Source: Unio delphinus
Taxonomy: Eukaryota > Mollusca > Bivalvia > Unionida > Unionidae
DNA length: 64,000 bases
Reading direction: 5' to 3'
NCBI GenBank assembly: GCA_029339505.1
Contig: JAQISU010000108.1
Location: 16,766,001 to 16,830,000, forward strand
Made by a program: the position numbers and the translations under genes. This document shows, one piece after another, positions 60,061 through 64,000 of this stretch. Below the pieces are notes generated by a model, which did not search any database, had not been told where the DNA came from, and saw nothing but the letters and a program-made list of their open reading frames with translations. Each line of letters opens with the position of its first letter. Within the stretch, counting starts at the first letter, position 1.

Positions 60061-60540
60061 TACCTGAACAATAAACTGGGACAAAGGGGTTAATTCATTG
60101 ACTCTTGAATTAGTTCAAGAATTATTAGAATTTTGTCGTTTTTAACTTGTTTTTGGATATACTATGCATGGACCCAAAAAGTTGTTTAAATGAGAAACTT
60201 TTTTTTCAGACGAAGATCAAGAAACGTTTCTTTACTATGTTTGTGATTGCAACTATAGAAATTAATCTCCTCGAATATGTTTCCAATTATAACCACTAGT
60301 TGTCAGAGACTTGCGAAGGAGCAAGAACTGATTTTCACTAAGCTGAGTTGTAAATAAACTTAAGGTATGGCAACAATACAAAGAAATGGAGATAATTATG
60401 ATGCTTACATTCTTGATATCCTCGTCTACAACATCACTTTGAAACCGTTCGGAAATTTTTTGACAGAGTTAGTGATGCAGATTGGACATAATTAAGAAAA
60501 TGTGAGTTTTGTGTGTTACACTTTTAGGATGTATTGTGGG

Positions 60541-60965
60541 ACAAGGCCACATTAAACCTGCAGAAGTTAAAGTGAAGACTTTCTCCGAATTCCCAATCAG
60601 TGAAAAGCAATAAATGCAACTTTTTGTGGTATGGCAGGATATTACCAGAAATTTTGCTTAAATTTAGGCAAAATTGCTAAACCCAATTTATTGACTCAAA
60701 AATGTGAGGAGTTTCTGGATATGTTAAACGTCGTAGTTAAAGAGTGCATCAGCTTTTTAGCTCCAAATTTCAAACATTTAAAATGATGCAACTGATGTTG
60801 AGGCTGGTTGAATATTGATTCAAGAAGACACAAAAATGCTGCATTATCATCCAGTATACTCTTTTTCTAAAAACATTTAAACATTATTTCAAAATCGAGA
60901 AAGAATGTTTCAGTTTAAATTTGGCTTTGCAACATTTTGAAGTGCATATTTGTTCAACTCTTCCT
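60541..60965 (+). pseudogene. Gypsy RT end and RNase H start, element E
   Basis: VKTFSEFPISEK, FCGMAGYYQKFCLNLGKIAK and KECISFLAPNF (RT thumb/connection), then ATDVEAG...LIQEDTK, HPVYSFSKN and LNLALQHFEVHI (RNase H). Several stops and shifts. Breaks off at a SINE insertion. Confidence 0.75.
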
Positions 60966-60966
60966 A

Positions 60967-61262
60967 CTATTGGACCACTCCGGAAGCCTAGTGGGTTGAG
61001 CGTCCGCTGTTGAAGCGGGAGGTGCTGGGTTCGATCTGTCTGAATCATACCAAATACTTACAAAAATGGTACTAACAGTGGTCTCGCTTGGCGCTCAGCA
61101 TTAAGAGGTTAGTGTTAGGACTGGTCGGCCTGGTGTCAGAATAATATGACTGGATGGAACATCATTCTACATGTCTGCGGCATGATGCCACAGTGCTAGA
61201 CATCACTATAAACTGCCTCACTGCAGACATTGTAGCGATATGACTGAAAAACTGTTAACGCT
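60967..61262 (+). mobile_element. SINE type B inserted in gypsy element E
   Basis: tRNA-like head (AGCCTAGTGGGTTGAGCG, B-box-like GGGTTCGATC), then GAATCATACCAAATAC, GTACTAACAGTGG, CTCGCTTGGCGCTCAGCATT and the tail CTACGTTAAAAATCC followed by (CT)n. Confidence 0.8.
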
Positions 61263-61267
61263 ACGTT

Positions 61268-61273
61268 AAAAAT

Positions 61274-61354
<81 letters not shown>

Positions 61355-61356
61355 TA
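61268..61356. repeat. (CT)n(CA)n microsatellite
   Basis: Tail of the SINE at 60,967-61,262. Confidence 0.95.
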
Positions 61357-61427
61357 CTGTATTCTTACTTCTATTATTAAGATGAAAAGTTAAAATAAGG
61401 GATTATTAATGTGAATTCGATGTTGCA

Positions 61428-61500
61428 GAAATACTATATTGACATCAGGCACGTCAAAAGAACAGATAATCTAATTGCATAAGCAGTTTCATGTGTATTC
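61428..61500 (+). pseudogene. Gypsy RNase H end, element E (continuation)
   Basis: YYIDIRHVKRTDNLIA then a stop and AVS: the conserved end of gypsy RNase H (IRHIKGTDNVIADALS pattern). Interrupted from the 60,541-60,965 part by the SINE. Confidence 0.75.
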
Positions 61501-61639
61501 TGCTGCTTCATGTGTGATTTGCGTTTTTCATAAGATGTCAGCTTATGTAATTGTATCATATGTATATTTGATTAATATTTCATATATTTTTTTTTATTAT
61601 TGTACATAGGTTTTGTTAGGTTTTGTTTTGGTTTATGAA

Positions 61640-62600
61640 GGGGGTTGTTGCGTTGAATTAATTTGTATTGGTTGCTGACTTTTAAAAAATTTATATATGG
61701 TATGCGTATCTGACTGACCTTTGTCCAAAATTAAGTCTGTGGTGTACTTTAACAGTGATATATATATGTTGGAAACAATGCAATACATAGTTAATATAGT
61801 TGGCTTTTCTCAGTGATTATATGTGATTTATATTTGTATCATGTACTTGCCTTTGGCCAAAATCAAGTTTATGGTGTATCAGACCAGAAAGATACGAATA
61901 CATGGCTAAATATTGTGGATTAAATATCCAGATTAAGGATTTATGGCAAATATGTTTATAGTCTTGATATTGGCATAAGGAACTTTTAGAAAAGAGAATT
62001 CAATTAATATGACAGAGGTTGTCCAGAAAATGTTAATTATGACCCATGTAAAAAAATAGAGAGGTATCTAATCTTGTTTACCGAAGAATTATTAATGCTT
62101 GCCTTATGAACTAGATCAGAATTAGTCTTATTATTGTGTGTAGTTTTTAGTTTGGGTTGATTTGTTTATTATAAATATTATTGACTGGAATTATAAAGTG
62201 CTCAATAATTTTCTATGGCTACAAAAAAAAAAAAAAATGGAATTATGGACATGTTGGATTACATTATTGTGAACCTTAGCATACCATCACACTCTATACC
62301 ATTGGCACATTGGGACTACGGAGATTACGCGCACATCAACACGTTCAATACTGACAGCTCCGTTGGCCTAGCAGTTAGAGCGTCAGCCTCGGATGAGGAA
62401 GGTCGTGGGTTCGAACATGAGCAGAGTCATACCACAGACTTATTAAAAAAAGATAATAACAGCTGCCTCGCTATACCACGAGTTTAATTGGAGCTTCATA
62501 CATTTTGACTTTTGTATAACTTTAGGACTATTTACTGTAAGTTCTGAAAATTACACTTTGTATTCAAGGGTAATTTAATAAATTATTTGCTGGAGCTTTC
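61640..62600 (+). mobile_element. 3' LTR of gypsy element E with polypurine tract
   Basis: The polypurine tract ATGAAGGGGG ends at 61,644 and the LTR probably begins TGTTGCGTTGAATT at 61,646. It carries ACATCAACACGTTCAATAC and, after a SINE fragment (62,340-62,486), GGAGCTTCATACATTTTG, both shared with the 5' LTR. A TATATATGG box lies near 61,690. The 3' boundary is approximate. Confidence 0.6.
62340..62486 (+). mobile_element. SINE type B fragment inside the LTR
   Basis: tRNA-like: GTTGGCCTAGCAGTTAGAGC (A box), GTGGGTTCGAACATGAGC (B box), then AGAGTCATACCACAGAC and AACAGCTGCCTCGC. Ends early; no CT tail. Confidence 0.7.
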
Positions 62601-62636
62601 CAGAACTTGTTGGATATCGCTCTTTTTTGTTTAACC

Positions 62637-62994
<358 letters not shown>

Positions 62995-63461
62995 TGTATG
63001 TGACTTAGAGCTTGGGCGTGAAATGCCGTGCCTCACTCTCGCACTGCCATCCGCTTAATCACTTGGTCACCATTTTTAAATATACGTCATGGAGGATTTC
63101 ATGGTAAATAATTTCCTAAAATCGAAAACTTCAATGAAAACGGCAAGTTTGAGAGTGCGCTCGGCGAGCAGTTTGAAAGAATATAGTTTAACCTTAAGGA
63201 ATGAATTACATCATATAGTAAAGGAACCTTAGATACACCAGCAGCAATAATGCCTTTGCATCAATTAAGCAGAAAATCAATTTATTTTTCTAATAGCTCT
63301 TTGTGTGCAGGAATATCGCCCACGGTGCGTTATTTAGAAATCACTGACCAGTTATGAATCTGTGATTATTTCAATAGTACAGTCTTTATCAAAAGGAAAC
63401 TTTTTTTTCACGAATAATCGGTAAGTTCATACCATCTAACAGCTCCAACCTTCGCCATATT
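62995..63461. other. Non-coding stretch
   Basis: No gene, RNA or repeat recognised. Confidence 0.5.
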
Positions 63462-63476
63462 GTGTATGTATGTATG

Positions 63477-63508
<32 letters not shown>

Positions 63509-63552
63509 TGTATGTATGTATGTATGTATGTATGTATGTATGTATGTATGTA

Positions 63553-63616
<64 letters not shown>

Positions 63617-63632
63617 TGCGTGTGTGTGTGTC
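63462..63632. repeat. (TGTA)n(TG)n(CGTG)n compound microsatellite
   Basis: Three successive repeat types. Frames through it on both strands are artefacts. Confidence 0.97.
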
Positions 63633-63765
63633 AAAAGAATAATATTGTGATATATGCAAGATCGGGTCAAGATATTATTCGAAAAATTTCCCTAATAGAA
63701 AAGTTGCATTTAGATTACATGTAATCAGTTTAAACTAACCTATTGATCATATATCGTTTGTTTTC

Positions 63766-64000
63766 TTCGTCGGGTTTCATCAGACATGAACGATGCAGCA
63801 TCTGCTCGATACAATCTCTAATTATGCGAAAAAGTGGAGATTGAAATATAACGCAGATAAAAGTTGCAGTATCCTCTTTGCAAACAAAAGAAGAACTGAT
63901 ATCCCTTCTTTTCTATTCGACAAGACGCCAATTCCAGTAGTCAAAAGTAAGAAATATGCCGGCATACCTCTAAAGTACAACATTAAACCTAACGACGCGA
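63766..64000 (+). pseudogene. LINE reverse transcriptase fragment, cut by the window edge
   Basis: MQHLLDTISNYAKKWRLKYN, ADKSCSILFANKR and FLFDKTPIPVVKSKKYAGI: the palm-thumb stretch after the FADD box in CR1/Jockey-type non-LTR RTs (D-I-YA-KWRL-N--KS pattern). The FADD box itself is not seen, and a stop lies just upstream in frame. Confidence 0.7.

Noticed and set aside
62340..62420. Functional tRNA gene
   Set aside because: A and B boxes are present, but the sequence continues into the SINE body and the cloverleaf acceptor stem does not pair.

Overview
This window looks like a repeat-rich piece of an invertebrate animal genome, probably a marine mollusc such as a bivalve. The organism call is an inference from the mix of elements: tRNA-derived SINEs, a 5'-truncated LINE, Ty3/gypsy elements, a hAT transposon, long simple repeats and, above all, Polinton/adintovirus-like endogenous dsDNA viruses. 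Only one exon looks like a possible cellular gene (a HECT-type exon near 48.5 kb), and that may also belong to a multicopy family.

Region 1 (1-18,349) holds family A, an endogenous Polinton/adintovirus-like virus. Left to right on the main copy: structural genes on the minus strand (penton-like, two-helix membrane protein, fibre-like coiled coil plus beta head, adenain-like protease, pX-like hydrophobic core protein, double-jelly-roll-type major capsid protein, pVI-like protein, coiled-coil protein); a pair of tandem stem-loops with compensatory changes; an unknown gene, an HNH/NUMOD homing endonuclease and a Cys-rich protein on the minus strand; a long plus-strand gene joining family B DNA polymerase, SF1 helicase and a C-terminal HNH-like zinc motif; an integrase and a parvovirus-type phospholipase A2 on the minus strand; and the packaging ATPase, whose last codons lie inside the terminal inverted repeat (TIR). 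At 13,312 a second, inverted copy of the structural arm begins part way through the capsid gene and runs to another TIR copy ending at 18,349. The two arms carry different breaks, so each shows what the other lost.

Region 2 (18,350-26,260) is mostly non-coding, with SINEs, simple repeats, two decayed Polinton-terminus fragments and a few unplaced reading frames.

Region 3 (26,262-41,960) is family C, a different Polinton lineage of the C. elegans F54H12.2/F54H12.3 type, bounded by about 0.7-0.8 kb TIRs. It carries packaging ATPase (split by a solo LTR with a 5-bp target duplication), small basic core proteins, pX-like, integrase with chromodomain, membrane protein, penton-like, pVI-like, capsid protein and the first codons of a protease. 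Nearly every gene is broken, no polymerase is visible, and a minisatellite of about 1.7 kb occupies the protease end. Region 4 (about 42.2-46.8 kb) is copy D, a minus-strand relative of C in which a deletion joins integrase to the capsid tail. It is followed by a truncated LINE.

Region 5 (47.4-64 kb) is layered transposon debris: a Gmr1-like Ty3/gypsy element (integrase zinc finger upstream of RT) with a 1.28-kb LTR that also has a primer-binding site on its outer side; a complete hAT element inserted in a SINE with a perfect 8-bp duplication; a second gypsy element split by a SINE; and a LINE reverse-transcriptase fragment at the right edge. No rRNA gene, functional tRNA or CRISPR array is supported.
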